From contig CAKRHP010000003.1 in assembly GCA_934339135.1 (NCBI GenBank), positions 124,001 through 188,000 on the forward strand: DNA of 64,000 nucleotides, in the 5' to 3' direction. Origin of the DNA: an uncultured Lachnospiraceae bacterium. Lineage in GTDB: Bacteria; Bacillota; Clostridia; Lachnospirales; Lachnospiraceae. Numbering within the stretch: position 1 is the stretch's first letter; each line of letters starts with the position of its first letter. Below, piece by piece: positions 37,826 through 47,006 of this stretch. Under the pieces are notes generated by a model. It had not been told where the DNA came from. It saw only the letters and a program-made list of their open reading frames with translations, and did no database searches. The translations under genes and the position numbers were made by a program.

Positions 37826-39112
37826 CTAAATAATATGGTTATTTCGTAATATAGATTCTACTATTTCATATTTTTTATTCTTATATGAAATTTCAATCAG
37901 CTTTATTTCATGTTCTTTAGCATACTTTCGCTTTTCTTCATCATTTCTTTGTTGAATAGCAAACCTTCTCTCTCCACCAAATTCAGTAACAGGCTTATAG
38001 TGCTGCTCACCTTGACATTCAATAAATGCAACAATTTTCCCTTGTTTATAAACTGCAAAGTCATATCTCAAAGGAGTTTCATTATCTATTCCATATACCC
38101 CGTCAACTGTTACTTCAACTCTATAATTGATCCCATTTTTTATTAAAATATCATTTACAATCCATTGAAAAGAAGATATCTTATGGCATTCACAAGAAAC
38201 AGCACTCCAATATCCATTGTAAGCTCTGTAACCATACTCAGTTGGTGGAAAGATACCAAACTTATCACAAGTCACCATTTTTTTATTTCCACATAGATAA
38301 CATTGACATTTATATTCTTTATAGACAATAATATCTTGATATTTCTTTTGATGTCTTTGCGTATAATAAGGAATTGGGACACTTTCCAATTTATCGTTTA
38401 CACATTCAAGCACCTCTAGTGACTCATATATCAATCCCGTATAATCTTTATCATAATTTATTGCATTTTTTCTTGGAATTGATGCAATAATCTGGGCATC
38501 TTTTTCTGCCTGTTTGAATAACTCTTTCTCTCGCTTATCATTCCAAGCACTACAATATTCATCTGCAGGAATAACAGCCTCATTATCATCCACTAGACAT
38601 ACTGCCTCATTATTCTCGTACTTCTTTCTTTTATTATAATTGGCATTACTTGCCTTTATAGAATAAGTAAACCTTGACGAACAATATACAGGTTTGTAAC
38701 AAACCTTAGGTTCTGTCTGCAATGTTTCTTCAGAATAATATCTTATCTTTCCACATTTTCTACATCTACATTTATAATGTTTTACTCCTGTACTCTTCTG
38801 TAACTCTTCAATTGCTTTATCAAAATCAGAAAATGTTACTGACTCTCCATACACGTTAAAATTAATCGGCTTATATATATATGCTGATGTAACAATTGTC
38901 TTTCCACCATCCCATCCAGTCCAATCTCTTCGAACATATTTACCTTCTTTCACAGCTTGAAGAAACTCCATCTTTTCTTCTTTAATATCTAAAATACACG
39001 TTTCTTTCATTTGCAAATATTCCGTGCCATCATCCAAGATTTGCAAACACCCAAACTTCATTCCAACCTTTACATCTATTTTCTTAACAGAGGTATCTAA
39101 AATAAAAATCAC
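37826..39112 (-). CDS. Zinc-ribbon protein with C-terminal endonuclease-like domain
   Basis: 428 aa. Two Cys clusters look like zinc ribbons: CRCRKCG with CYKPVYC (about 135-165), and CQCYLCG with CDKF and CEC downstream (about 265-310). The last ~100 residues form a restriction-like fold: D351 in RYDFAVYKQG, E365-C-Q367 in AFIECQGEQHY, then FGGERRFAIQQRNDEEKRKYA and LIEISYKNK. This layout occurs in phage and mobile-element endonucleases. The GTG start at 39112 is immediately preceded by AGGAAGG, tight spacing, so the true start is uncertain. Likely a DNA-targeting defence or homing protein. Confidence 0.6.
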   Translation of the reverse strand: MIFILDTSVKKIDVKVGMKFGCLQILDDGTEYLQMKETCILDIKEEKMEFLQAVKEGKYVRRDWTGWDGGKTIVTSAYIYKPINFNVYGESVTFSDFDKAIEELQKSTGVKHYKCRCRKCGKIRYYSEETLQTEPKVCYKPVYCSSRFTYSIKASNANYNKRKKYENNEAVCLVDDNEAVIPADEYCSAWNDKREKELFKQAEKDAQIIASIPRKNAINYDKDYTGLIYESLEVLECVNDKLESVPIPYYTQRHQKKYQDIIVYKEYKCQCYLCGNKKMVTCDKFGIFPPTEYGYRAYNGYWSAVSCECHKISSFQWIVNDILIKNGINYRVEVTVDGVYGIDNETPLRYDFAVYKQGKIVAFIECQGEQHYKPVTEFGGERRFAIQQRNDEEKRKYAKEHEIKLIEISYKNKKYEIVESILRNNHII

Positions 39113-39237
39113 CCTTCCTCATAATATTCAAAAAATAATAATATGCATTAAGCAGCCTTTACATTTCAATTTTGTTAGCCCCTATAAATTCCCCTTAACA
39201 AAATTATTCTACCATACCAACTGAATTCACACCATAT

Positions 39238-39273
39238 AAAAAGCACTCAACCCAAACAGGCTGAGTGCTTTTT
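39238..39273 (-). terminator. Terminator of the integrase gene
   Basis: AAAAAGCACTCA and TGAGTGCTTTTT are perfect complements with a 12-nt loop. It works in either direction by its symmetry. Confidence 0.8.
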
Positions 39274-39295
39274 ATATTTCTTCCTTATTATATTA

Positions 39296-40576
39296 TCATA
39301 CCACCTTGAACATATTCTGTTTCAAAGGCTTATCATCCATATCCGAAATTCCCATCTCTTTTCTGGCATTTTCCAGTCCCTGCATCTTCTGAAGTTCCTT
39401 TTCTGCATCCTCAAGTCCTACATGGGTATACACATTGAGCGTCACAGCTATATCCGAATGTCCCATCAAATACTGCAGTGTTTTAGGATTCATGCCGGAC
39501 TTTGCCATATTGGAACAATATGTATGTCTGCAAACATGAGGGGTAATATTGGGCATCTGCACCTTATAGATTTCATTATACCTGCTGACCATATGATTGA
39601 ATCTGTGTTCCCAATGCATGGCTACAAGTGGCATTCCATCCTTGTCCAGAAAAAGGAATCCCGTGTAACCATCTACCACTTTTTCAACCTTATAATCTGG
39701 TCTATCCTCAATAATTGCTCGAAACATCTCTGTCACTTCATTTGTCATTGGAATAACCCTTGTTCCGGCATTTGTTTTTGTTGGCTCAATTACATACTCT
39801 CTTTTGGAAGTTCTTTGCAGCTGATGATCAATATTGATGGTTCTTTTCTCTAAATCAATATCCCTCATCGTAAGTCCACAAAATTCCGAAATTCTCATTC
39901 CAGTGTGAAAAAGGATATAAATCACTTCATAGTATTTACAATAAACCACATCATCATGTATAAATTTCAAAAGTTTTCGCATCTGGTCTTTTGTAACTGC
40001 TTCCCTTGTAACAGCATCATTGACTACCACTCCTGCTAATTCAAACTGGAAGGAATTTTTCATAAGCACATCATCATCCACAGCCATCTGAAATGCCGGA
40101 CGAAGAACTCCTCGTACTGTCTTTATCGTGCTGTGCCCTCTCCCATCTTCCTGCTGCATCTTTATCAGAAACAATTTTGCATCAGATGTCTTTATTTTTG
40201 ATATCTTTTGACTTCCAAAAGGCTCATTTTTAAGAATGTTTCTCACAAAATTGTAATTGGCTAATGTATTTGGTCGCCTTCCCACCTTAGTCTTAAGATA
40301 TCCCTCCACCAATTCATTTACAGTAATATTCTTTCCCAACGGATCCAATCGATTATCAAGGTCGTAACCTATCTGTTTTTCCAGTTCTCTCAGAGAAAGA
40401 CATGGCTTTTTACCAACTGGGAGCGGATCAGTTGGTTCTAATCTCCAACTATAAACAAAATGTGGTTTCCCACCTATATGATACTTAAACTGATACTTTC
40501 CATTTGCTCTTATTGATTCGCCCCTTCGGATTACTCTGTGTTTTGAGTCTCTTCGCAATCCTGATTTTCCTGCCAT
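39296..40576 (-). CDS. Tyrosine integrase (Tn916-type)
   Basis: 426 aa, full length. N-terminal arm-binding domain (about 15-75), core-binding SAM-like domain (about 83-185), catalytic domain with R228 (HTGMRISE), H347/R350 (HVCRHTYC), H373 (GHSD) and nucleophile Y383 (NVYTHV). It cuts and joins attachment sites during integration and excision. AAGGAGG precedes the ATG. The 5' end overlaps the excisionase gene by 46 bp. All catalytic residues present, so it may still be active. Confidence 0.95.
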   Translation of the reverse strand: MAGKSGLRRDSKHRVIRRGESIRANGKYQFKYHIGGKPHFVYSWRLEPTDPLPVGKKPCLSLRELEKQIGYDLDNRLDPLGKNITVNELVEGYLKTKVGRRPNTLANYNFVRNILKNEPFGSQKISKIKTSDAKLFLIKMQQEDGRGHSTIKTVRGVLRPAFQMAVDDDVLMKNSFQFELAGVVVNDAVTREAVTKDQMRKLLKFIHDDVVYCKYYEVIYILFHTGMRISEFCGLTMRDIDLEKRTINIDHQLQRTSKREYVIEPTKTNAGTRVIPMTNEVTEMFRAIIEDRPDYKVEKVVDGYTGFLFLDKDGMPLVAMHWEHRFNHMVSRYNEIYKVQMPNITPHVCRHTYCSNMAKSGMNPKTLQYLMGHSDIAVTLNVYTHVGLEDAEKELQKMQGLENARKEMGISDMDDKPLKQNMFKVV

Positions 40577-40755
40577 GCTCGTTCCCTCCTTCGTATTTCT
40601 GGGTGTTCTTTCAGATACCTTTCAAATTCTTTTTTCAGAATCAGCCTCCTGCCATTATAATAAAAGGCTATAAATTCCAATCCTTCTTGATGCAACAATT
40701 CATGAAATTTTCTACGGCTCAGTTTATAATAGGTAAGCGAATAACAGATATCCAT
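40531..40755 (-). CDS. Excisionase-like DNA-binding protein
   Basis: 74 aa. A winged-helix pattern as in Tn916-type excisionases (LSRRKFHELLHQEGLEFIAFYYNGRRLILKKEFERYL). It overlaps the integrase gene by 46 bp in a different frame, the usual arrangement. It would steer the integrase toward excision. No clear RBS before the ATG. Confidence 0.75.
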   Translation of the reverse strand: MDICYSLTYYKLSRRKFHELLHQEGLEFIAFYYNGRRLILKKEFERYLKEHPEIRRRERAWQENQDCEETQNTE

Positions 40756-40820
40756 TTAAAAGCAGATTTATTTGCATAATCCACACCCTTAACATCATCT
40801 TGTCACCGTTACAGATAGTA

Positions 40821-40886
40821 CCCAGTACCATATGGCGAAACGCCATATCACTGGGCAATGGCTGCCGCCCTTAACCTGCTAAGGGC
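40821..40886. repeat. Two hairpins upstream of the excisionase gene
   Basis: CCCAGT...ATATGGCG-AAA-CGCCATAT...ACTGGG (40821-40855) and GCCCTTA/TAAGGGC (40867-40886). They sit 70-130 bp upstream of xis, in a 480-bp stretch (40756-41236) without a gene. They could be regulatory RNA folds or processing sites of the element (origin or transfer). Nothing else was seen there apart from the dinD terminator. Confidence 0.45.
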
Positions 40887-41181
40887 TTCGCCACTTAACC
40901 CCAGCAAGGTGTTGCCACCCTTTGCATTCCTGACACAAAGGACTTCCAGCCCTCTGTACTCCCGGCAGACAAAACGAAACTACTGCCGCTGTCTCTTCGG
41001 CATGTTTTCCGTTCTGCCTGTTTTTCAAAAATCCTCTATTTTGGATTTTGTGAAAATAAAAAAGCCGACGCAATTTCAACTTTTACAAAAGTCCAAATAC
41101 ATCGACTCAATCTTTTGACCTAATCGGTCGTTATTCATTTTTTCCGACTGGCTCATACAGTCCATTTTTAATAATGAGCAG

Positions 41182-41214
41182 AACAAAAGGCACTAACTTT
41201 TTACGGTTAATGCC
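41182..41214 (-). terminator. Terminator of dinD
   Basis: On the minus strand GGCATTAAC pairs with GTTAGTGCC (one G-T pair), followed by TTTTGTT. Confidence 0.75.
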
Positions 41215-41236
41215 CTTTTGCGTTAATACTATTAAA

Positions 41237-42097
41237 TTATTCGTCCAACATCAACTTGCCTTTCTTAGCCTTATTTTTTAATCTCTGCATCTGTTCTTTT
41301 TCTATCTGCTGGATGCTTTTTTCCGGTGTTGGCAAATCTTCCGGCATAGTTCCTCCAATCTTTTCAATCGCAGTTCTTACCTCTTTTCCAACATTATAAT
41401 GCACTGATGTTGCGGTTTCCGCACCGACAATTTTATCTTTTCTTAATTTTTCTTCTGTCTGTGATATTCGGAACAGATTAGCAATCAATTCTGTACTTCC
41501 CATGTAATCAAGAATTTTCTGTCCTACTTCTAATTGTTTTTTCGTATGAATGTCATCAACATCTAATCCACCGTATAGTCCCATATATCCGGCATTTTGA
41601 AAAATTGCAAATTCCTCATTCGTAATAACTCCTGCATTATGTGCTGTCTCTGCCAACATTTGATTCCACTGTTTGATGTCTCCCCTGACAACAAGTCTTC
41701 TGTTATCTTCGTCCAGTTCATTAAAGTGGTCAGCAACTTCCTGCCTGTATGTCTGGATTGCAAAATATGTCTGTCCTAATGCAATGACCTCTTTTCTTGG
41801 ATCTCCATTCTGAACGATCAGATAACATGCATATCTTGACAGTTCATAATCTTTTTTGGGTTTCGTGGTGACTCCAGCTTCAACGATTTTCCTGACCTCA
41901 GGAAAATCGTCTGGAATGCTATGCCCGCTGTTTTCACATGCGATCATTGCTCTTTTAATTACTTTTGCAAAATTCTCCCATTTTGCATAATCAAGTGCCG
42001 GTCCCAATTCTCTCGCACTCCAATACTCGCTTCCATCTTCCCGGATATGCTTGATATCTTCAAATCGTTTATACTCTATTCCTTTTAAATCACTCAT
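41237..42097 (-). CDS. dinD: DNA-damage-inducible protein D homologue
   Basis: 286 aa from the ATG at 42097 (AAGGAG eight bases upstream). Recognised by the DinD pattern FEDIKHIREDGSEYWSARELG, then LDYAKWENFAKVIKRAMIACENSG, KDYELSRYACYLIVQNGDPRK and GVITNEEFAIFQNAGYMGLYGG. The N-terminal part belongs to the BRO-N family of DNA-binding proteins common in phages. In E. coli, DinD is SOS-induced and inhibits RecA filaments. Within this accessory region it may protect or time a mobile element. I saw no LexA box directly in front; one lies about 730 bp upstream. Confidence 0.88.
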   Translation of the reverse strand: MSDLKGIEYKRFEDIKHIREDGSEYWSARELGPALDYAKWENFAKVIKRAMIACENSGHSIPDDFPEVRKIVEAGVTTKPKKDYELSRYACYLIVQNGDPRKEVIALGQTYFAIQTYRQEVADHFNELDEDNRRLVVRGDIKQWNQMLAETAHNAGVITNEEFAIFQNAGYMGLYGGLDVDDIHTKKQLEVGQKILDYMGSTELIANLFRISQTEEKLRKDKIVGAETATSVHYNVGKEVRTAIEKIGGTMPEDLPTPEKSIQQIEKEQMQRLKNKAKKGKLMLDE

Positions 42098-42251
42098 TCT
42101 CTTGCTCCTTATCAAACTTTCGGCTGTATATGAAAAATGTAATCTCCACGCACAACCGGAACCATCTAACACTATGCTTTCTATTCACAGATTCGTTCTT
42201 AAAGTATATCACAGGATAATCTCGTAATCTATATTTTTACCTGCTAACTTC

Positions 42252-42671
42252 TTAACTATTTTCCAGATACTTACGATAGTTATCCATGACAGAATCCGTA
42301 ACACCGTTTTTGTACACTTTTCGGATATCATCAATTTTTTCATCTTTCAGTGCTTTTAGCCAATCCAACAAATCTTTTCTGCTGTTTGCAAAATTACAGC
42401 GTCTTTCGTCTGCGCTGTTTCGATGTTCGATGAACGTGTCTTCCCGTACTCGCCTCAGGGGGGGATTCAGGTATTTCAAAGGGCACTTTCGCACTCGCTG
42501 GTGTTTACGCTGCGTCTTTTGCAGCGTTATGCACCACTGCGTAGTGCGACGTAGCGGGAGCGTGCCCACTGAAATAACTGAGCCCACCCTGGAGGCTCGA
42601 TCGTCCAGACACATATTCATCGAAACATTGCAAAGCAAAGACTTCCGGGCAAGCCTACTGATCTGCGGCAA
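42252..42671 (-). pseudogene. Open frame over a mobile-element remnant
   Basis: A 139-codon frame with a TTG start. The first two thirds are Arg-rich and unlike a folded protein and read through inverted sequences (GCACTACGCAGTGGTGC around 42535-42550, and GCAACGCTGC-like pairs nearby). Only the last ~50 residues (RKDLLDWLKALKDEKIDDIR) look like a real protein end. Probably a truncated gene fused to non-coding element sequence. Identity unknown. Confidence 0.35.
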
Positions 42672-42801
42672 TTTCCAGATTACAGCCTTCCGGGGGCATT
42701 CTTCTTAGGAGCCAAGAATCATATTGAAAACCGTGCCACATCAGAAACAGTCTGGGCACAATTTGTTTTCTGGTGTGGGAAGTTTGAGTTACTCACATAT
42801 A

Positions 42802-42837
42802 AGTATAACTCATTTTACGAAATCGAACAAGCGTTTG
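42802..42837 (-). promoter_or_regulatory. Promoter overlapped by a consensus LexA (SOS) box
   Basis: CGAACAAGCGTTTG (42824-42837) fits the Gram-positive LexA box CGAACRNRYGTTYG at every position. On the minus strand TTGTTC (42825-42830), 17-bp spacer and TATACT (42802-42807) form a good promoter whose -35 lies inside the box. It points at 42.7 kb, where only gene debris remains. The rest of 42672-43022 shows no gene. Confidence 0.65.
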
Positions 42838-43022
42838 TTTATTCATTCCTATTTCCTCCCATAATATGGAAAATTATATCATTCGTGAGGAACATTTACA
42901 ATACAAAGTTCCACTTATCCAACTGTATTTTTACATAAGAAAAGATCCCTTTGTAACAGCCAAAACGCACTGCTTTCCAAAAGAACCTTTTCCTAAAATT
43001 TATTTACTTTAACCTGTGTTTA

Positions 43023-46000
43023 TCAGCTTTCAAAGGAAGCATTCTTGCTGATTCCCCGTTTTTTGAGGAGCTTTTTGTATGCCTCCAGTTTTTTCTTTGA
43101 AGTCTTTACAATAACTTCATCAGAACCATTTGCAAATGCGTTTTTGCCGACATTGCCTGCTTTCAGTTTTTCAGATTTAATGATTATCTTTTTCAGATTT
43201 TTACATCCGTCAAAAGCATTTTTTCCAATGGATTTAATTTGCTTTCCAATCGTTATCTCGTTAATAGTAGTATTATTCTTAAAAGCGTTATCATCAATGG
43301 AAGTTACCTGATATTTTACTCCCGCAACCGTAACACTCTTCGGAATAATAATTTTACTCTTTTTTGATTTCTTGGAAATCTTATACGCCACCGTCGGCTT
43401 ATCCTTTTTGCTACTGGTGATTATATACTGTACTCCATTTTTTCCTTTCAGCTTGCTTCCTACCTTCTGCGGTTTTGCCGCAACCTTTGCAGAAGTTTTC
43501 GGCGATGTCTGCGGTGTCTCACTTGGCTTTGCTGTTGGCTCCGCCGTTGGTTTCACAGATGCTCCCGGGGTCGGCTGGGCTGTCTCTACAGGTTTTGTTG
43601 TCTCTCCCGGCTTTTCGGTCGGCTCTGTCGTTGGCACCTCAGATGTTCCCGGTGCCGGCTGAGTTGGCTGGGCTGTCTCTCCCGGCTTTCCGGTCGGCTC
43701 TGTCGTTGGCACCTCAGATGTTCCCGGTTCCGGCTGGGTTATCTCTCCCGGCTTTGTTGTCTCTCCCGGTTTTGTTGTCTCTCCCGGCTTTGTCGTCTCT
43801 GCAGGCTGGGCTGTCTCTCCCGGTTTTGTCGTCTCTCCCGGCTTTGTTGTCTCCCCCGGCTTTCCGGTCGGCTCTGTCGTTGGTACTACAGTCGGCTCAG
43901 GAGATTTGGTCGGTGTGATCACACTCGTCTTGTCTGAGATTTCTTTTTCCCCTGCTTCATCGTAAAAGTAACCATCACACTCCTGACATTTATAATATGC
44001 GATATTTCCTGTTTCCTGCAGTGTTGCATTCTTCGCCGGAACCAACTCCAGTGTATGAGGTTTTTTTCCCACAGAAACATCTGTCTTCATTATATCTCCA
44101 CACAATTTACATTCCGTATGACCGGTTCCCGCTGCAGTACAGGTCGGTGCATATTCCCCATCTCCGGTATATAAAACCTCCGGATCTTCTTCACATGCTT
44201 TTCGGGTTATTGTTATTTGTTTCCCGATCGTCTTATAACAATCCTTATCATCCCCTGTATAAACCGCTGTAAGGGTCACACTGCCACCGGCAGGAATTGT
44301 CTTTGCTTTGACCGCGTCCAATGATCCACCGGAAGTCTCCGGTGTCCATCCACTGTTTGTCACATCATCTGTAAAAATAAGTTTTCCGGCTTCTTCCACT
44401 GTTTTGACCGTATTCTCTACCATAAGATCTGTCGGTGCATTGTCAGGAATCTCTGCCTTGTTAATCGTCCACTGCCTCGTGATCACGACCGAATTATCCG
44501 AAGTATTTTCAAGATGATATCGATCCGTGTATTCACTCTTCACGGAGATGATCGCCGTCGCTGTGCAAATCCCCGCCCGGGTTGCCACGTTTCCGGAGAG
44601 TGCTACCGTAAGCTGTTCCGGCAACTTATCTGTATCTGCAAGTGAAATGCTCTTCTGAGTGCCATCATAAACGAACGGTTCCTCCGGCGTATTCCATTTC
44701 AGATCCGGAACGCTGATATCCTTTATCCTGTATTTCTCTTGAGGTGTATTCTTATTACTATACACGTCAACTATTTTTCCCTTCGATTGGCAATGACAAT
44801 CCTGATCCTGCTCCCAGCTATATACCCTTTCTCCATTCACCACCGGATATGACTGTTTGTACTTACCTTCCAATGTCTGTCCCCAGACCTCTGCGCTGAC
44901 CTGTTCACCATAAACCGTTCCGCTCCAGCCGCATGACAGCTTATATGCAAGCTCTCCGGAGCTGATCTGTGCTGCAGTAACTCCAACGGGCTCCTTCAGA
45001 TCCTCTGTAGTCATCCAAGTACACTCGCCAATGGCTTGTATTGTCTGGCCGTTACTATCAGCGGACACATCTGTCTGATAATAACAATCAGACATCTCTG
45101 CACCATTTTGTTTTCCAAGCACAGTGCCTTTCTTACTCGTATCTGAACCCATCACCTTGCATTGTGTATAACAATTATGTATGTAGGCATTCGCGGTTGG
45201 ATACCCTGCCCAGCCGGCAATTCCACCTACATGCGCATTACCATTAACGATTCCCTGAAAGGAACAATTTGCCACGAAAGCATCTGAGCAACTACGAATA
45301 ATCCCCCCTACGTCCCCTCCTTTACTGTAAAAATAGGAATCGGCAATCCTTAGATTTTTCACGGTTCCATTTGAGTCTATTTTCCAAAAAAAACCAACAC
45401 CATGGTCTTCCTGAGAACAACAATATAATCCGCTGATCGTATGACCGTCGCCATCAAAAAATATCGTTGATGTGCAATAAGTACCAATTGTCGTCCAGGA
45501 GAAAAATTTATTGTTATCGTTCTCGTAATCCTCTTCCGTTAAGCGGTCTATCAAATTATAATTAACCGTAATGTCCTTCGTAAGCTTTGCGCAAATAACA
45601 TCCGGTTCTTCTTGACACTTATCTGCATACCAATAAAGATTTCCTACGCTTTCTATTTCATAAGGACTCTCTTTTGTACCTGCTCCTTCTGGTTTGATTC
45701 GTTTTAAATAATCACTTTTCGCTGCATCACACTGCGTACATTTTCCATCTGTTCCAAAGTCATGTCCCGTTGCCGGATCATCCGGATCATCCTTCTCGTC
45801 GACAGCCTGACACCTGGTACATGTGCTTATAATTTTTCCATTTTCGGTACAGGTATGTGCTTCTGTGCCTGTCTCCTCCCAAACATGCCCCAGAGCCGGT
45901 GCCCCACCGGACTTAGACACCCATCGTGTTTCCTCACAAGCAAGACACTTCTCTTCCTGAAGCTCCCCTTCCGTACATGTTGCCTCTTTCGTCTGTCCGA

Positions 46001-46724
46001 TCGCTCCCCACCGATGAGCAGCCGGTATGATTGTGGTAATTTCTCGCTTACAATTTTTGCAGGATTTCTTCTGAAAGCCATCCTTTGTGCAGGTAGCTGC
46101 CTGCGTTTCACCATTCACCCATTCATGGTCACATACGTTATAATCAAACAGGATCTCACTCAGCTGCATAACATCTGCACCCTGGTTTGCAGTAAATTCA
46201 AACTTATAATATTGATATTTCGTTTCATTACCATCTACTGAAAACGGATACGAAGTATAGTTTTTATTCTCCATCGTAGTATCCCCGGTCACAGAAGCAA
46301 TCTCTGTCCATGAATTATCCTCATCTTCGGATCTATATGCCTCACATCCATACAGCTTCCAGGTCTTTGGATTTCTTCCACTTTCGCGTGCGTTATCATT
46401 TCCTGTGACAAAGGTATAACCGCCGATCCACACCGGTTCAGATGCTTCAATGATCACATACGCAGAATCAGAAAAGTCACAGCACCATTTTGTGCCATCT
46501 GATTCTGTATATTTTCCATCGAAAAGACTTTCATATCCTTCCCCGTAACTACATCCACTTGTTCCATCAATTCCTTCAAATGTTACCGTTTGCGTCGACT
46601 CTGCCGTGTTTTCCTCTGCCGCAGCTTTAACCGCTGTCAATGTCAGATCCGTCATCATTCCTAACAACATCGCCATGCTGACCAACAGAGCCAGCGTTTT
46701 CTTCCATTTTCCTCTCACTTTCAT
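43023..46724 (-). CDS. Large secreted surface protein (discoidin-like, GLUG, BspA LRR)
   Basis: 1233 aa. Signal peptide about 1-31; an F5/8-type discoidin-like domain about 45-190; Cys/His-rich 'zinc-ribbon-like' repeats with HEWVNGETQAATCTKDGF patterns about 195-330; GLUG-type repeats about 430-520 (GGIIRSCSDAFVANCSFQGI); Ig-like/cadherin-like domains about 670-850; a long PGETTKPGETT linker about 925-1050; and a C-terminal BspA-type leucine-rich domain (INEITIGKQIKSIGKNAF). No LPXTG or SLH motif is visible, so the attachment mode is unknown. Probably an adhesin. The ATG at 46724 follows GGAGG; its promoter and upstream repeats suggest LytTR control. Confidence 0.85.
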   Translation of the reverse strand: MKVRGKWKKTLALLVSMAMLLGMMTDLTLTAVKAAAEENTAESTQTVTFEGIDGTSGCSYGEGYESLFDGKYTESDGTKWCCDFSDSAYVIIEASEPVWIGGYTFVTGNDNARESGRNPKTWKLYGCEAYRSEDEDNSWTEIASVTGDTTMENKNYTSYPFSVDGNETKYQYYKFEFTANQGADVMQLSEILFDYNVCDHEWVNGETQAATCTKDGFQKKSCKNCKREITTIIPAAHRWGAIGQTKEATCTEGELQEEKCLACEETRWVSKSGGAPALGHVWEETGTEAHTCTENGKIISTCTRCQAVDEKDDPDDPATGHDFGTDGKCTQCDAAKSDYLKRIKPEGAGTKESPYEIESVGNLYWYADKCQEEPDVICAKLTKDITVNYNLIDRLTEEDYENDNNKFFSWTTIGTYCTSTIFFDGDGHTISGLYCCSQEDHGVGFFWKIDSNGTVKNLRIADSYFYSKGGDVGGIIRSCSDAFVANCSFQGIVNGNAHVGGIAGWAGYPTANAYIHNCYTQCKVMGSDTSKKGTVLGKQNGAEMSDCYYQTDVSADSNGQTIQAIGECTWMTTEDLKEPVGVTAAQISSGELAYKLSCGWSGTVYGEQVSAEVWGQTLEGKYKQSYPVVNGERVYSWEQDQDCHCQSKGKIVDVYSNKNTPQEKYRIKDISVPDLKWNTPEEPFVYDGTQKSISLADTDKLPEQLTVALSGNVATRAGICTATAIISVKSEYTDRYHLENTSDNSVVITRQWTINKAEIPDNAPTDLMVENTVKTVEEAGKLIFTDDVTNSGWTPETSGGSLDAVKAKTIPAGGSVTLTAVYTGDDKDCYKTIGKQITITRKACEEDPEVLYTGDGEYAPTCTAAGTGHTECKLCGDIMKTDVSVGKKPHTLELVPAKNATLQETGNIAYYKCQECDGYFYDEAGEKEISDKTSVITPTKSPEPTVVPTTEPTGKPGETTKPGETTKPGETAQPAETTKPGETTKPGETTKPGEITQPEPGTSEVPTTEPTGKPGETAQPTQPAPGTSEVPTTEPTEKPGETTKPVETAQPTPGASVKPTAEPTAKPSETPQTSPKTSAKVAAKPQKVGSKLKGKNGVQYIITSSKKDKPTVAYKISKKSKKSKIIIPKSVTVAGVKYQVTSIDDNAFKNNTTINEITIGKQIKSIGKNAFDGCKNLKKIIIKSEKLKAGNVGKNAFANGSDEVIVKTSKKKLEAYKKLLKKRGISKNASFES
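43540..43905 (-). repeat. Coding repeats for the PGETTKPGETT linker
   Basis: Dozens of near-identical codon blocks (Pro-Gly-Glu-Thr-Thr-Lys and TTEPTGKPGET). Such DNA is prone to length change by slippage. Confidence 0.7.
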
Positions 46725-46766
46725 ACAATACCTCCATTTGTGCATTCATCAATCAGGCCTGCTTTG

Positions 46767-46796
46767 ATTATACTATGCAGCGTCTGATAAATACAA
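46767..46796 (-). promoter_or_regulatory. Promoter of the large surface protein
   Basis: On the minus strand TTGTAT (46791-46796), 18-bp spacer, TATAAT (46767-46772). Confidence 0.6.
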
Positions 46797-46824
46797 CACA
46801 AAAAGAGCTTTTTCGCCTGTAAAA

Positions 46825-46886
46825 CGGTATAAATTTCACTTCAAACCGGTACAAATCCTTCCAATTATCACATAAAGCGGTACAAA
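46825..46886 (-). promoter_or_regulatory. Three direct repeats, LytTR-like binding sites
   Basis: On the minus strand TTTGTACCG (46878-46886), TTTGTACCG (46847-46855) and TTTATACCG (46825-46833), spaced by 31 and 22 bp, that is by about three and two helical turns. LytTR regulators bind paired ~9-bp direct repeats with a period near 21-22 bp. The nearest copy ends about 30 bp upstream of the -35 box, an activator position. A LytTR regulator gene lies directly upstream. Confidence 0.5.
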
Positions 46887-46950
46887 ACTGTTTTTCAGAT
46901 ATTTTCTTCCCGGTCGAATATAAAGTTAAGCCGGCATTTTCCTATACACT

Positions 46951-46993
46951 AAAAAAGCCGCCAGACTACGGATATACTCCACAGCCTGACGGC
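46951..46993 (-). terminator. Terminator of the gal/LytTR operon
   Basis: On the minus strand GCCGTCAGGCT pairs with AGTCTGGCGGC over 11 bp (two G-T pairs), then six T. Confidence 0.85.
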
Positions 46994-47006
46994 GGTTTGG
47001 TTTCTA

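Noticed and set aside
42098..42200. LexA box directly upstream of dinD
   Set aside because: GAACGAATCTGTG does not satisfy the second half-site of the consensus.
42252..42671. Intact gene for a 139-aa Arg-rich protein
   Set aside because: Most of the frame runs through inverted, GC-rich element sequence; only the end looks protein-like, so it is listed as a remnant.
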